This document shows, one piece after another, positions 17,810 through 25,994 of a DNA stretch of 64,000 nucleotides. The DNA comes from Candidatus Arsenophonus triatominarum. GTDB taxonomy: Bacteria > Pseudomonadota > Gammaproteobacteria > Enterobacterales > Enterobacteriaceae. A program made the translations under genes and the position numbers. The stretch is taken from assembly GCF_001640365.1 (NCBI RefSeq), contig NZ_LWMI01000016.1:519664-583663 (forward strand), written 5' to 3'. Position 1 is the first letter of the stretch. Each line of letters starts with the position of its first letter. Under the pieces are notes generated by a model that was given only the letters and a program-made list of their open reading frames with translations, was not told the origin of the DNA and searched no databases.

Positions 17810-17988
17810 GGTTATAATCCTTAAGTAATAAAATTCCCTACCTCGATATTCCTATGGGGTTTGTGAAAAAATAATAGATAGAATGAGATTGTGAGTGATT
17901 AAGTGGGTTTTGCCGCTTCAGCCATTTAGCAGAATGCTATCCGGTCGCCCGATGGTATACCGCATCGTTCGGTAAAATGTAGATTAAT
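17810..17988. other. Intergenic region between cII and cro1 of prophage A
   Basis: No gene. A short inverted repeat TACCG…CGGTA surrounds CATCGTT near 17955-17973. The same region recurs almost unchanged at 39954-40132 in prophage B. It may hold the ribosome site and a terminator for the minus-strand early operon. Confidence 0.35.
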
Positions 17989-18216
17989 TTATACTGCTAT
18001 TAGCTCTGGCCAGATCTTATGCCAATCATCAGGTCGTAAATCTTTGCGTGATACTTTGCCACAGGTGGCTAGCTCAATTTCAACGCATCGTTTGGGTGAT
18101 ATTGGACATAAGCCAGAGGCCATTTGAGATAAAAAAGATTTAGATATATTTAATTTTCTTGCTAGATTCTTAGAACCGCCACGCTCAAGAGAATCTATGT
18201 ATTCTTTTAATTCCAT
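17989..18216 (-). CDS. Cro-type repressor, first immunity module, prophage A
   Basis: 75 residues with a YdaS/Cro-like helix-turn-helix (NLARKLNISKSFLSQMASGL) and the conserved tail ISPKRCVEIELATCGKVSRK, then DLRPDDWHKIWPEL. Divergent from the repressor gene at 18317 with a 100-bp operator gap, the standard cI/cro switch layout. Its last half is nearly identical to the prophage B gene at 40133, while the N-terminal recognition part differs, consistent with altered operator specificity. Confidence 0.8.
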   Translation of the reverse strand: MELKEYIDSLERGGSKNLARKLNISKSFLSQMASGLCPISPKRCVEIELATCGKVSRKDLRPDDWHKIWPELIAV

Positions 18217-18316
18217 ATGAACTCCTTTAATCCTTTGGATTTAAGTCAAGTTTATATAACGCTAAACATTGTGTCAATAGTTTGATTGTTTAGGATTTAC
18301 TAATCAAAATGTTTCC
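18217..18316. promoter_or_regulatory. Operator/promoter region of the first immunity module (prophage A)
   Basis: Contains the inverted pair CTAAACA (18262-18268) and TGTTTAG (18287-18293) between divergent cro and cI genes. The corresponding gap in prophage B (40361-40455) has a different sequence, so the two prophages probably use different operators here. Confidence 0.5.
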
Positions 18317-18697
18317 ATGGATATAAAATTAATTCGTCAACGACGTTTAAAAGAGTGGTTTTCAGATAAGACCCTCCCAGAAAAAGAAAAAAGTTATTTA
18401 TCGCAGCTGATAAACGGCAAGACTTCTTTTGGAGAAAAAGCAGCAAGACGTATTGAAAGTACGTACGGCATGCCTAATGGCTATTTAGATTCGGAGTCCT
18501 TTGATGATATAATCAAAAATAAATATAAAAAACTTACAAATCAACAAATTGAAATATTAGAGTTATTCGATAATCTCCCCTCAGAAGACGCAAAACAATT
18601 TCTGAATGAAATGAAATCCAGAAAAGCTCACTATGATTTGATTTTTGCTGAGTTATTAGAAAAACGTAATAATCACCCTCCCTTAACCAAAAAATAA
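18317..18697 (+). CDS. CI-type repressor, first immunity module, prophage A
   Basis: 126 residues. An N-terminal helix-turn-helix region (RRLKEWFSDKTLPEKEKSYL, SQLINGKTSFGEKAARRIE) and a C-terminal helical segment with ELFDNLPSEDAKQFL. It lacks the LexA-type autocleavage domain of λ CI, so induction would need an antirepressor, in keeping with the many antirepressor genes nearby. The C-terminal part diverges from the B homologue. Confidence 0.75.
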   Translation: MDIKLIRQRRLKEWFSDKTLPEKEKSYLSQLINGKTSFGEKAARRIESTYGMPNGYLDSESFDDIIKNKYKKLTNQQIEILELFDNLPSEDAKQFLNEMKSRKAHYDLIFAELLEKRNNHPPLTKK

Positions 18698-18945
18698 ATA
18701 CTTTTAAATCAATCGCATAGAGCATTAATTAAAAAAATGTTCTATTTTTAATTGACTAAAAGTTTATAGTTTAATAAACTTACTTCATCGAAGGTAATCA
18801 GCCTGAGATTGAAAAAAGTGAACGGAGCACTCTAACGCACGGGCGGACGGCGTATCTCACAAGAGACAATGTACCGAAGTGGCAAAACCCATTTTTCATT
18901 ACAAACACGATTATTTATTCATCTAATTTGTTAAGGAAAAATATT
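18698..18945 (+). promoter_or_regulatory. Conserved non-coding stretch before the Cys-finger gene
   Basis: About 160 bases (18785-18945) recur almost unchanged at 40923-41089, although the repressor genes just upstream have diverged strongly. It ends in a ribosome site AAGGAAAA. A structured leader or small RNA is possible (GTGAACGG…GGGCGGACGGCG…AAGTGGC), but I cannot assign one. Confidence 0.4.
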
Positions 18946-19188
18946 ATGAAAAAAACATCTGCTATATGCCCTGTATGTTCTAAACGTTTCAATCCCAACA
19001 AATCTTACGAACACATTAAGGAATTTCACCCTACAGCAAGTGACTATCAATTAGCTATCATTCGTGATGTACGTCGTAAATGTTATGGGCAGAGTAAACC
19101 AGTGAAACATAAAAATGCGGCTTTACTTCCTCACACATCAAACTTTGCAATATCACGGACAAGAGCCACTAAATTAAGAGTTGCCTGA
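18946..19188 (+). CDS. Small Cys/His-finger phage protein, prophage A
   Basis: 80 residues starting MKKTSAICPVCSKRFNPNKS, with a CPVC…H-x(4)-H C2H2-type finger (Cys8, Cys11, His23, His28) and a basic C-terminus. Identical at 41090-41332. The start at 18946 has AAGGA upstream; a start 18 bases earlier lacks one. Lying between two immunity modules on the repressor strand, it could be a DNA- or RNA-binding regulator, but its role is unknown. Confidence 0.6.
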   Translation: MKKTSAICPVCSKRFNPNKSYEHIKEFHPTASDYQLAIIRDVRRKCYGQSKPVKHKNAALLPHTSNFAISRTRATKLRVA

Positions 19189-19283
19189 CAATTTGATAGT
19201 CTTTGCAGCAATCTTATCCTACACTTAATTCCATAAGTTTCAGATAATAGTTATCCCTCCCGATGGGCTGGGAATTTAATAAT

Positions 19284-19319
19284 CTCCCAATTTCAGGGAG
19301 GCCAGGTTGTTAAAGAGCG
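19284..19319 (-). promoter_or_regulatory. nutR-like antitermination site, prophage A
   Basis: Read leftwards, boxA CGCTCTTTAACA (19319-19308) is followed by a boxB-type hairpin CTCCC-TGAAATT-GGGAG (19300-19284). It lies just after the cro gene at 19327, where λ has nutR, so it would serve minus-strand transcripts from the second immunity module. The loop keeps the GAAA core. Confidence 0.7.
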
Positions 19320-19326
19320 GTGTTAC

Positions 19327-19563
19327 TTACATGGTAGTTTGCTTATCAGCAGGGATACCATCTGTTGGGTTTGGGTAAAGATCGGGGCGTAGCTCGTGAG
19401 GTGTGATCTACCACCCTAAAACTTTAGCCATTGAAAAAACGCATTCAGCAGGAACACGATTTCTAAACCAAACACTAATTGTTTGGGGACGTTTACCCAA
19501 TTTACGACCTAACTCAGACTGAGTTGTGATAGCAAATATTTTATTTTGTAGATCTATGTCCAT
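19327..19563 (-). pseudogene. Cro-type repressor, second immunity module, prophage A (nonsense mutation)
   Basis: The frame reads MDIDLQNKIFAITTQSELGR, then KLGKRPQTISVWFRNRVPAE, the helix-turn-helix of λ-type Cro. An amber TAG at 19408-19410 follows GW, after which ITPHELRPDLYPNPTDGIPA continues to the stop at 19327. The 51-residue product may still bind DNA. The same C-terminus is intact in the B gene at 41470. Confidence 0.75.
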
Positions 19564-19679
19564 ACGATCTCCTCTAACTTGAGCTTACTGATATTACAGA
19601 TTTAATTTTAAATTTCAAATTATATTTGCAATGTTAATAACAAAAAAATTTTGTATGCTTTAATAGTAATAACTATTTA
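19564..19679. promoter_or_regulatory. Operator/promoter region of the second immunity module (prophage A)
   Basis: A 116-bp AT-rich gap between divergent cro2 and cI2. It differs from the corresponding gap in B (41704-41811). Promoters for both genes must lie here, but no operator repeat is unambiguous by eye. Confidence 0.4.
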
Positions 19680-20087
19680 ATGGATAAAAGTATGAGTTTT
19701 CCTAAAAGACTCCAGCAAGTGTTAGATGAACTAGGCTGGAATCAATCAGAATTAGCTCGCAGAATGGGAGTTAAGCCTCAATCCGTTCAAGGCTGGTTAA
19801 AAAATGTAATACCTAGGATGGATAAACTTGAGAAATTATCTGAAGTAACAGGAAAACCTTTAGATTGGTTTTTCTCTCATCAATTACAAAATCAAGAAAA
19901 AAAAAGTTATGAAACTTTTCGTAAAGAGAAAAATACACTTACAGAAAAACAAAAGCTAATACTTGAACTATTTGAAGCTCTTCCTGAAAGTGATGTAAAT
20001 CTGATTCTAAAAGAGTTGGAAATTAAAAAAAGCTTTTATGAAAAGAAAATAGCTGAACTTTTAAATCAAAAGAAGAATATAGTCTAA
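19680..20087 (+). CDS. CI-type repressor, second immunity module, prophage A
   Basis: 135 residues. XRE-type helix-turn-helix (NQSELARRMGVKPQSVQGWL, residues 19-38) followed by a linker and a helical C-terminus with LILELFEALPESDVNLIL and a basic coiled segment. There is no protease domain. The ELF-x-LP motif also occurs in all three other CI-like proteins here and may be their shared dimerisation element. A second ATG at codon 5 is possible. Confidence 0.78.
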   Translation: MDKSMSFPKRLQQVLDELGWNQSELARRMGVKPQSVQGWLKNVIPRMDKLEKLSEVTGKPLDWFFSHQLQNQEKKSYETFRKEKNTLTEKQKLILELFEALPESDVNLILKELEIKKSFYEKKIAELLNQKKNIV

Positions 20088-20326
20088 CTCCTCCATTATT
20101 TTATCCTATTTTATAGGAATATCAAATTTTACCAACCAAAGTTACAAATTAAATTTTAATTTTTATTGACAATTTAAATTTTAATTTGTAGATTATTTCC
20201 ATCAACTCACTGCAACAGGCAAACGCAAGACAATACCACGAGTTATCTGAAACTTTGCCAGACGCTGCTAAGTAGCCAGCCGAAGGCGTATGAACATGAA
20301 GGCAAGTGACGACAGTTAAGCAATAC

Positions 20327-20359
20327 CGCTCTTTAACACCATTTCGCTGAAAAAGCGAA
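20327..20359 (+). promoter_or_regulatory. nutL site (boxA and boxB), prophage A
   Basis: boxA CGCTCTTTAACA at 20327-20338 and boxB TTCGCT-GAAAA-AGCGAA at 20343-20359, a 6-bp stem with the pentaloop GAAAA as in λ. It lies 155 bases upstream of the N gene that should bind it. The same site recurs unchanged at 42437-42469. Confidence 0.88.
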
Positions 20360-20514
20360 CCATAAAACACCCAAACAGTCGGTTTTGGGGTGTGTGAAAT
20401 AACCAAATTGCAGCCATAAAGTTGAAACCAACACCAGGGTACTACCAATATGACTGTAAATATAATCCGGATACCTCCGGCACACACCACCAAAACCCAT
20501 TGTCAGGAGGTAAT

Positions 20515-20856
20515 ATGTGTAACTTTCATGGTTATGATAATGCTCGCTGTCGTAGACATGAGCGTAGAAGCGCCAAGCGAGCAGCCTATAACTATAACAA
20601 AGCGCTTAATTTGGCATTGAAAGCAGCGTTAAACCCATCTAAAAAATCTAACCAACTAACAACTCCAAATCCTAAACGCCCTGTTCTTTCACTAAAAAGA
20701 AAAATGATGAGTCGTGTAGAAAAAGCAATATCAATACGCCTAACTAAAGTTTATGACTCATTTGATAATTGCTGTTTGCCTGAAATAGCTTTATACACTG
20801 CTAAAAGGTTTAAAAATAAACCTAAGCTCAACTTCGGAGTAACTGCTAATGTTTGA
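20515..20856 (+). CDS. N: N-type transcription antitermination protein, prophage A
   Basis: 113 residues. The arginine-rich motif at residues 9-22 (NARCRRHERRSAKR) matches the boxB-binding peptide of phage P22 N (NAKTRRHERRRK). The remainder is basic and helical, as in N proteins. The start at 20515 has AGGAGG 5 bases upstream. With the boxA/boxB site just before it, N would modify RNA polymerase on the early operons with NusA/B/E/G. Only one residue differs from the B copy, so each could act on both prophages. Confidence 0.85.
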   Translation: MCNFHGYDNARCRRHERRSAKRAAYNYNKALNLALKAALNPSKKSNQLTTPNPKRPVLSLKRKMMSRVEKAISIRLTKVYDSFDNCCLPEIALYTAKRFKNKPKLNFGVTANV

Positions 20857-21088
20857 GAATAACAAAACGATTAAGGTTCAAATTGTTGCTGATGTTAGAG
20901 CAAAGTGTAACTATATAGTAGATATGAACGAAGAAGATTATAAAAAATTTGAAAGAATTATCGATTCACAAATGACATCCAGCAAGATGAATGATGCAAT
21001 TCTTGATATAGCAAGCAAATATGGAATTTATGATAATATCGACTTCTGCGAACCTGAAGACATTGAATTCCATCTGATAGGAGCATAA
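20849..21088 (+). CDS. Hypothetical early protein downstream of N, prophage A
   Basis: 79 acidic residues (MFENNKTIKVQIVADVRAKC…), overlapping the end of N by 8 bases and so translationally coupled. The B copy at 42959 appears identical. λ carries host-takeover genes (kil, ral, gam type) in this position. No motif is recognised. Confidence 0.65.
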   Translation: MFENNKTIKVQIVADVRAKCNYIVDMNEEDYKKFERIIDSQMTSSKMNDAILDIASKYGIYDNIDFCEPEDIEFHLIGA

Positions 21089-21436
21089 TTAATCAATTCA
21101 CAAAATCAAATCCTTTCTTTTTATTAATCATAAATAAACAATTCATAATATAATCAATGTCTTATTAAGGTGATCATTATTCCTGTTTTGTGTGTTGTTG
21201 GATTACACAGAGGGAGCGAGCCTGACGCGCCAGAAATATCTGGCAATCAAATTAGTTTCAGGATGTGTGAATGCGGCTCTGCGCTCGCGGGACAGTCAAC
21301 ATTCTATAAATTATCTTTCAAATAGCTAAATATAGTTTGATTGCGTTTACCCGACCGTGATGACTGTAATCGGACACCAAGAGGCACTTGGCACACATCC
21401 TAACTTTTCAGCAAATGTTAACAAGGAGTACACATA
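21089..21436 (+). other. 348-bp non-coding region, conserved between prophages
   Basis: Apparently identical to 43199-43546. It contains GC-rich blocks (GGGAGCGAGCCTGACGCGCC, GCGGCTCTGCGCTCGCGGG) unlike its AT-rich surroundings and no open frame. The conservation suggests a structured RNA or promoter region. It ends in the ribosome site AAGGAG before 21437. Confidence 0.45.
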
Positions 21437-21694
21437 ATGAGATTGGACAATCCACGCATTGTAACGGCAAAGCATCCCAATATGGGTAATCTGGTTGGGA
21501 TTACTAATGGTAGTCGTCATTTGAGCGATGCAAAATACTTAAGCAGCATTGATATATGGAATGACGACGACATGGAAACAAAAACTTTCAAAGAAATTAT
21601 ACAGTGCTTAACAAAAGAAAATAAGCGTCTTAAAAAAGAGAATTTAAGACTGATGAAGATATATCGTGAAATTGGCGGGCTGTGCAGGACTTGA
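21437..21694 (+). CDS. Small phage protein with C-terminal coiled coil, prophage A
   Basis: 85 residues: a conserved front half (IVTAKHPNMGNLVGITNGSR) and a variable, charged helical tail (CLTKENKRLKKENLRLMKIY). Its last codons run antisense into the adjacent tRNA-like gene (GGLCRT from the tRNA 3' end). Good ribosome site (AAGGAG). Function unknown. Confidence 0.6.
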   Translation: MRLDNPRIVTAKHPNMGNLVGITNGSRHLSDAKYLSSIDIWNDDDMETKTFKEIIQCLTKENKRLKKENLRLMKIYREIGGLCRT

Positions 21695-21745
21695 ACCTGC
21701 AATAAGTAAATTTTATCTACTGCTCTACCATTCAGCTAACAGCCC
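21673..21745 (-). tRNA. tRNA-like gene with an abnormal anticodon arm
   Basis: Acceptor stem GGGCTGT/ACAGCCC, T arm GCAGG-TTCAAGT-CCTGC and an encoded CCA are perfect. The D stem is weak. The anticodon arm can be folded as AGTAG-ATAAAAT-TTACT (anticodon AAA, with position 26 missing) or as a 5-base loop. It occupies the place of the normal tRNA-Lys(CUU) of prophage B. It may be a decaying tRNA or an unusual one. Confidence 0.6.
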
Positions 21746-21753
21746 AATGTTAA

Positions 21754-22107
21754 TTATAGTGCGGGCATCAAGAAAGCTTTAACCACCAGAGAGAGAATAC
21801 CTAAAATACCCGCACCTAACATCCAGCGAATTAACTTTTGTTCAGCACGAATACCAGACATTTCAAGTTGTAGGTCTTTACGGACTATTTCCATGTCTTT
21901 ACGAACATTGGTTATTTCAGCAGATAAGTCCTTACGGACATCAGCTATGTCACGTTTAACGTCAGCAATATCAGCTTTAGTTGCTACATCCGCAACTTCA
22001 TGCGATCTACGTACAACAAGTGAAATAGCTTTAGCTTGCTGACTAGTAAGTCCAGCCGTTTGAAGCTCTTCTGATGCCTGTAGTGTATCAAATGCAACCT
22101 GACCCAT
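21754..22107 (-). CDS. DUF1640-like coiled-coil membrane protein, prophage A
   Basis: 117 residues. A front part (SQQAKAISLVVRRSHEVADV) precedes short tandem units of the type DIADVKRDIADVRKD and DLSAEITNVRKDMEIVRKDL (a coiled coil). A C-terminal membrane helix follows (MLGAGILGILSLVVKAFLMP). The same family occurs at 43869 with more repeat units. It is encoded on the opposite strand within the early operon, next to the tRNA, as an independently expressed cargo gene would be. Role unknown; membrane-anchored superinfection exclusion is one possibility. Confidence 0.65.
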   Translation of the reverse strand: MGQVAFDTLQASEELQTAGLTSQQAKAISLVVRRSHEVADVATKADIADVKRDIADVRKDLSAEITNVRKDMEIVRKDLQLEMSGIRAEQKLIRWMLGAGILGILSLVVKAFLMPAL

Positions 22108-22206
22108 AGGAAATCCTCCTTTTTGGTAAGTATAACGGGTTTAGTCTGCAATCTGCAAAATCTTTCACGTTAATACCTTAATTCGTTTACTCACGGAGAA
22201 ACCGTT

Positions 22207-22991
22207 ATGTCTAAATTAGTTGTTATTGAAAATACCGTTGTTCATCAAAACGCTTTCGGGCGTTATTGTCTGAATGATTTACATAAAGCCGCAGGAGAAT
22301 TAGAAAAGGATAGACCTAAGTATTGGCTCGCCAATGATAAGACTCAAGAATTAGTTGCTCAATTCGTAAGCGATGGTGGAATTCCCCCATCGGTTATTAA
22401 AGGAGGTACAGAGCAGGGAACCTACGTTGCTAAAGAACTGGTTTATGCTTATGCCATGTGGATTAGTGCAGCTTTCCATCTCAAAGTTATCCGGACGTTT
22501 GATGAAGTTATTTCTACACCTATCCAACCACTAACCGATAAAGTTCAGGCTGGATTAGCAATGCTGGCATTCTGCAAACAAGAATTGCGTATCGCACCTT
22601 CTGGTATGCTTGGTGCAATGAAAAAGCTACAAAATTCACTTGGTATGCCGGATATCCTTCCCGCTTATGCTGTTGATGCACCAGAAGGGAGTTTAACGGG
22701 TTCAAGCGAAGTGACGCACTCTTTTACGGAGCTTTTATACTGCATGGCAAGCCTTACAGCCCACCATCTGGCTTTAAACGTCTGTAATTATTAGGTATTG
22801 TTGAGCGTAAATCACGTCCAAGTAGCAAACATCCTGATAAAGAAAAATTATTCTGGTCACTGACAGAAAAAGGATTACAGTTTGGCAAAAACCTAACAGA
22901 CCCAAATCATCCTCGTCAGACTCAGCCTCATTTTTATGATAACCAATTTCATAGATTGTTAGGTCTCATGATGAACGGAATTGCAGCATAA
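22207..22991 (+). pseudogene. KilA-N domain antirepressor, prophage A, frameshifted
   Basis: KilA-N domain in residues 1-95 (GRYCLNDLHKAAGELEKDRP…GTYVAKELVYAYAMWISAAF), then a C-terminal domain shared with the gene at 44357. Loss of one C near 22738 (CTTTTATACTGC against CTTTTACTACTGC) ends the frame at 22794. The original frame continues to 22991. The N-terminal DNA-binding domain could still be made. Confidence 0.8.
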
Positions 22992-22995
22992 TAAA

Positions 22996-23238
22996 CCATT
23001 GACGAAAAAAGAAATCATGCGCTATATTCTATATCAGGTGCTGAACACACCTTCAACGAGCGGATATCCGCACCCGACAGTTTAGCGGTTTTTTTACGTC
23101 CATAGATTATGGTCGGGTAGTGAACAGAATATACAAAACCCTGAAAAGGGGAAAACTGTTGGCCGTCTCGTTGCGGTGTTCAAGTACCCGACCGCCCATC
23201 TGAACAGTGGGTTTTAATAAATCAACGAGGACATAAAA
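22996..23238 (+). ncRNA. C4-type antisense leader upstream of the Rha gene, prophage A
   Basis: It has the layout of the leaders at 45165 and 51842: the common entry (CCATTGACGAAAAAAGAAAT), a stem followed by a T tract (AGCGGTTTTTTTACG), a second structured block, and a ribosome site before the ATG. Phage P1 C4 RNA, processed from such a leader, blocks antirepressor synthesis. This member is diverged, so the call is moderate. Confidence 0.5.
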
Positions 23239-23790
23239 ATGACCACTCCAAAACTATCCATTGATGCTTCAACGGCATCTCCAAACGTATACATTAATAA
23301 TGGTAAAACAGTAACAACATCAATTGCTATTGCTGAATACTTCCAAAAAACTCACGACAACGTACTCAAGAAAATTCGATCAACAATTTCTGAATGTGAT
23401 GATGAGTATCATGTCGTTAATTTTAACGAGATGTTCTTAGAGATCGAAGTTGCAAATGGAGCACTACGAAAAACTCCCTACTACGAACTTACCCGAGATG
23501 CATTCGTTTTGATCGCGATGGGCTTCACGGGTAAAAAAGCTTTAAAATGGAAAATAAACTACATCAATACCTTTAATCGCATGGAAGCTGAATTACACAA
23601 TTCTATCGCTGTAACCGGAGCAACAAATAAAGTTCTTCTCACCTTACTTCCAAATGGTAAAGTAGATAGCGCAAGAGTCATTCATGACAATGAATATGTT
23701 GCATCACTAGAGTCATTGTTTGAAATTGGCCGTCGCGCGGGTTATATGATTATTCATAAAGATGAATTAATCAAAAAACTATCAGAATAG
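23239..23790 (+). CDS. Rha-family antirepressor/regulator, prophage A
   Basis: 183 residues. The pRha domain spans 15-118 (VTTSIAIAEYFQKTHDNVLK, TPYYELTRDAFVLIAMGFTG, KKALKWKINYINTFNRMEAE). A short C-terminal region ends FEIGRRAGYMIIHKDELIKK. Rha proteins of lambdoid phages interfere with phage growth or repressors when expressed. Preceded by a C4-like leader, which would keep it silent in the lysogen. Confidence 0.82.
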   Translation: MTTPKLSIDASTASPNVYINNGKTVTTSIAIAEYFQKTHDNVLKKIRSTISECDDEYHVVNFNEMFLEIEVANGALRKTPYYELTRDAFVLIAMGFTGKKALKWKINYINTFNRMEAELHNSIAVTGATNKVLLTLLPNGKVDSARVIHDNEYVASLESLFEIGRRAGYMIIHKDELIKKLSE

Positions 23791-23889
23791 CTTAATTTTC
23801 CTCGAGCACGTCTCCGTTTCAAACGGAAGCGTGCACCACATTAATAAATACCAATATTCATTCATCAATTAACTTTGAGGGATATCCTT

Positions 23890-24705
23890 ATGTCAAATTT
23901 AATCAACATCGAAACAAAAAACATCAATGGTGAATTAATCCAGACTGTTAATACCCGTGATTTACATTCATTTTTGGAAAGCAAGCAGGAGTTTGCTAAT
24001 TGGATAAAAGACCGCATCCAACAATACGGTTTTATTGAACATCAGGACTTTTTGATAAATTTATCAAAAACCCCAAATGGCGGTCGTCCAGCAAAGGAAT
24101 ACCACATCTCCCTCGATATGGCGAAAGAACTATCCATGGTTGAACGCAACGAAAAAGGGAAACAGGCCAGACAGTACTTCATTGAATGCGAAAGACGAAT
24201 TTTACAATCACAATTACCCAATAACCCAACAACTTTAGGCTTACCTAATTTCATTGACCCTGCTGAATCTGCAATTGCATGGGCTGAGCAGCATAAAAAA
24301 GTTCAACTGTTAGGGGTACAGGTTCAACAGCTTGAAACCGAAATCGATAGCCTAAAAAACCTGTTTCAGATTGGTATGACACCTGTTCAATTCTGCAAGC
24401 AGCTTAATGGCGTAAATATTAACCAGGTCAACCTTTTTCTGGAATCGCGTCATTTTCTCTACGATGCAGAAAAGGATATCAGCAAGGCTCATGTCTGGCG
24501 TGTTCATTCTTATGCGAGAGATACCTATCTAACCGAATCACCCTTCATCATGACAAACGATTACGGGAAACACCAGTGTTATAAAATCGTTCTGCTAAAA
24601 AAGGGGGCTTCATGGCTATATAACCAATACCTCAAAAGTAAGCTACCGATGAAGAAAGACTGGAACGGCGAATTCACTCACGACAAATATAGTCAGGTGG
24701 CATAA
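23890..24705 (+). CDS. AntA-domain antirepressor, prophage A
   Basis: 271 residues. AntA/AntB domain at 1-95 (ELIQTVNTRDLHSFLESKQE, AKEYHISLDMAKELSMVERN, EKGKQARQYFIECERR), a coiled region (QVQQLETEIDSLKNLF) and a C-terminal domain (QFCKQLNGVNINQVNLFLES…). The start at 23890 has GAGGGATAT upstream. The B homologue is at 46291; the genes at 28229 and 52953 have the same first domain but a different second one. Confidence 0.85.
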   Translation: MSNLINIETKNINGELIQTVNTRDLHSFLESKQEFANWIKDRIQQYGFIEHQDFLINLSKTPNGGRPAKEYHISLDMAKELSMVERNEKGKQARQYFIECERRILQSQLPNNPTTLGLPNFIDPAESAIAWAEQHKKVQLLGVQVQQLETEIDSLKNLFQIGMTPVQFCKQLNGVNINQVNLFLESRHFLYDAEKDISKAHVWRVHSYARDTYLTESPFIMTNDYGKHQCYKIVLLKKGASWLYNQYLKSKLPMKKDWNGEFTHDKYSQVA

Positions 24706-24714
24706 GGGGTAACG

Positions 24715-24852
24715 ATGAACAAAGACAACATCCTGCTAGCGCTGGCAAGACAGGCAGCAAAGTTAGCGATTGATACCCAACGACAAGATATATGGCTAAT
24801 CGCTTTATCACTGCAACTAAAAGCTTATGGAAAAAATCATCATGCCCCTTAA
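24715..24852 (+). CDS. Small phage protein (45 residues), prophage A
   Basis: MNKDNILLALARQAAKLAID…, starting 9 bases after the AntA stop with AAGGGGT upstream. Appears unchanged at 47116-47253. No motif; part of the tightly packed early operon. Confidence 0.5.
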   Translation: MNKDNILLALARQAAKLAIDTQRQDIWLIALSLQLKAYGKNHHAP

Positions 24853-25003
24853 ATCTGAAAAGGCGAAAAAACGCCATCTTAAAGAAAAAATTATCACTCT
24901 GCTACTGGATTCGTCCTTTTCACAAAATGAAATCGAGTTATTAGTCGCGGAGATTAAAACCAGAAAAAACAGGATGCTATTTCAGTTCGAGGAGGTCAAA
25001 TGA
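24827..25003 (+). CDS. Small basic phage protein, prophage A
   Basis: 58 residues (or 53 from the ATG at 24842), MEKIIMPLKSEKAKKRHLKE…, ending in EVKMN-type overlap with the next ATG (ATGA). It overlaps the previous small gene and is conserved at 47228-47404. Highly charged and helical. Function unknown. Confidence 0.5.
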   Translation: MEKIIMPLKSEKAKKRHLKEKIITLLLDSSFSQNEIELLVAEIKTRKNRMLFQFEEVK

Positions 25004-25248
25004 ACCCTTACGCCATGCAAGATTACTGGTACGAACAACAGCAAGAAATTGCTTATTGGGAAGACAGGCTGGACGACGAAATCAGCGAACTTGTCCAGCC
25101 TATTTATGACTGCCTACCTTCCTCAGTGATGCGAAAACTCAGTATTGAGGATTTTGACGATATCTGGAAGGCGCTGTTTAACCATTTCAAAAATGAGAAC
25201 ATCCATCAGTACAAAGCACTTCGAGCACCTAAGAGGAAATATCTATGA
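25000..25248 (+). CDS. Hypothetical acidic phage protein, prophage A
   Basis: 82 residues (MNPYAMQDYWYEQQQEIAYW…), ribosome site GGAGG, overlapping both neighbours by 4 bases. The B copy at 47401 differs by two residues. It precedes the recombination genes, a place where λ-type phages keep small accessory recombination proteins. No assignment. Confidence 0.6.
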   Translation: MNPYAMQDYWYEQQQEIAYWEDRLDDEISELVQPIYDCLPSSVMRKLSIEDFDDIWKALFNHFKNENIHQYKALRAPKRKYL

Positions 25249-25994
25249 GCGAAACACAACATACCGAAAAAGAGAGAAGTTTTCAACAACAGGTTTGGGA
25301 AACGCTGTCGGTGATTAATGTTAACGATAAAGTTGAAAAGAAAAACGGCCTTTCTTATCTCTCATGGGCTTGGGCATGGGGCGTATTAATGGCACATTAT
25401 CCAGAATCCTACTATGTCATTGATGCCATTAGCTATAACAATGATGGCAGTGCGATGGTGTCGTTAACACTCACGGTTAAACAAGGAAATAATGAGTTTC
25501 CCCGAAAAATGTGGTTACCCGTTATGGATTACCGGAATCAGGCTATTTCTAACCCTAATGCCGTTGATATCAATAAAACGCTCATGCGCTGTCTCACCAA
25601 GGCTATTTCAATGTTTGGATTAGGATTTTATATCTATGCCGGAGAAGACTTGCCTGAACAGGAAAAAATTGTAATACAGAAAGAAGCCGCACAACAAAAA
25701 GCCCGTTACGAACAATTAATCCAGGAATTAGAAACATCAGCAAAAGGCGGTATTGAATCAATGAAATCCCATTGGCTGAAATTAACACCAGAAGAGACGG
25801 ATATCATTGGCGAAGAAAATAAAATGGCTATTTATCGCAATATTGCAATGAAAAACGAGGCTAATCATGAAGCAGAAAACGGACGAATGGTTTCAGGCAA
25901 GACTTGGGAAAGTCACCGCCAGCAATTTACACAAGGTGTTATCCAAAGGCAGGGGAACAACGCAACGAAACTACCTCATGCAATTAGTTTGTGA
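25245..25994 (+). CDS. Single-strand annealing protein (DUF1071/Sak-like), prophage A
   Basis: 249 residues. The conserved core KNGLSYLSWAWAWGVLMAHY, then KTLMRCLTKAISMFGLGFYI and YAGEDLPEQE, is typical of DUF1071 proteins, related to Sak/RAD52-like annealing proteins. They pair single strands during phage recombination with a partner exonuclease, which follows here with a 128-bp overlap. The intact counterpart of the MITE-broken gene at 47646. Confidence 0.8.
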   Translation: MSETQHTEKERSFQQQVWETLSVINVNDKVEKKNGLSYLSWAWAWGVLMAHYPESYYVIDAISYNNDGSAMVSLTLTVKQGNNEFPRKMWLPVMDYRNQAISNPNAVDINKTLMRCLTKAISMFGLGFYIYAGEDLPEQEKIVIQKEAAQQKARYEQLIQELETSAKGGIESMKSHWLKLTPEETDIIGEENKMAIYRNIAMKNEANHEAENGRMVSGKTWESHRQQFTQGVIQRQGNNATKLPHAISL

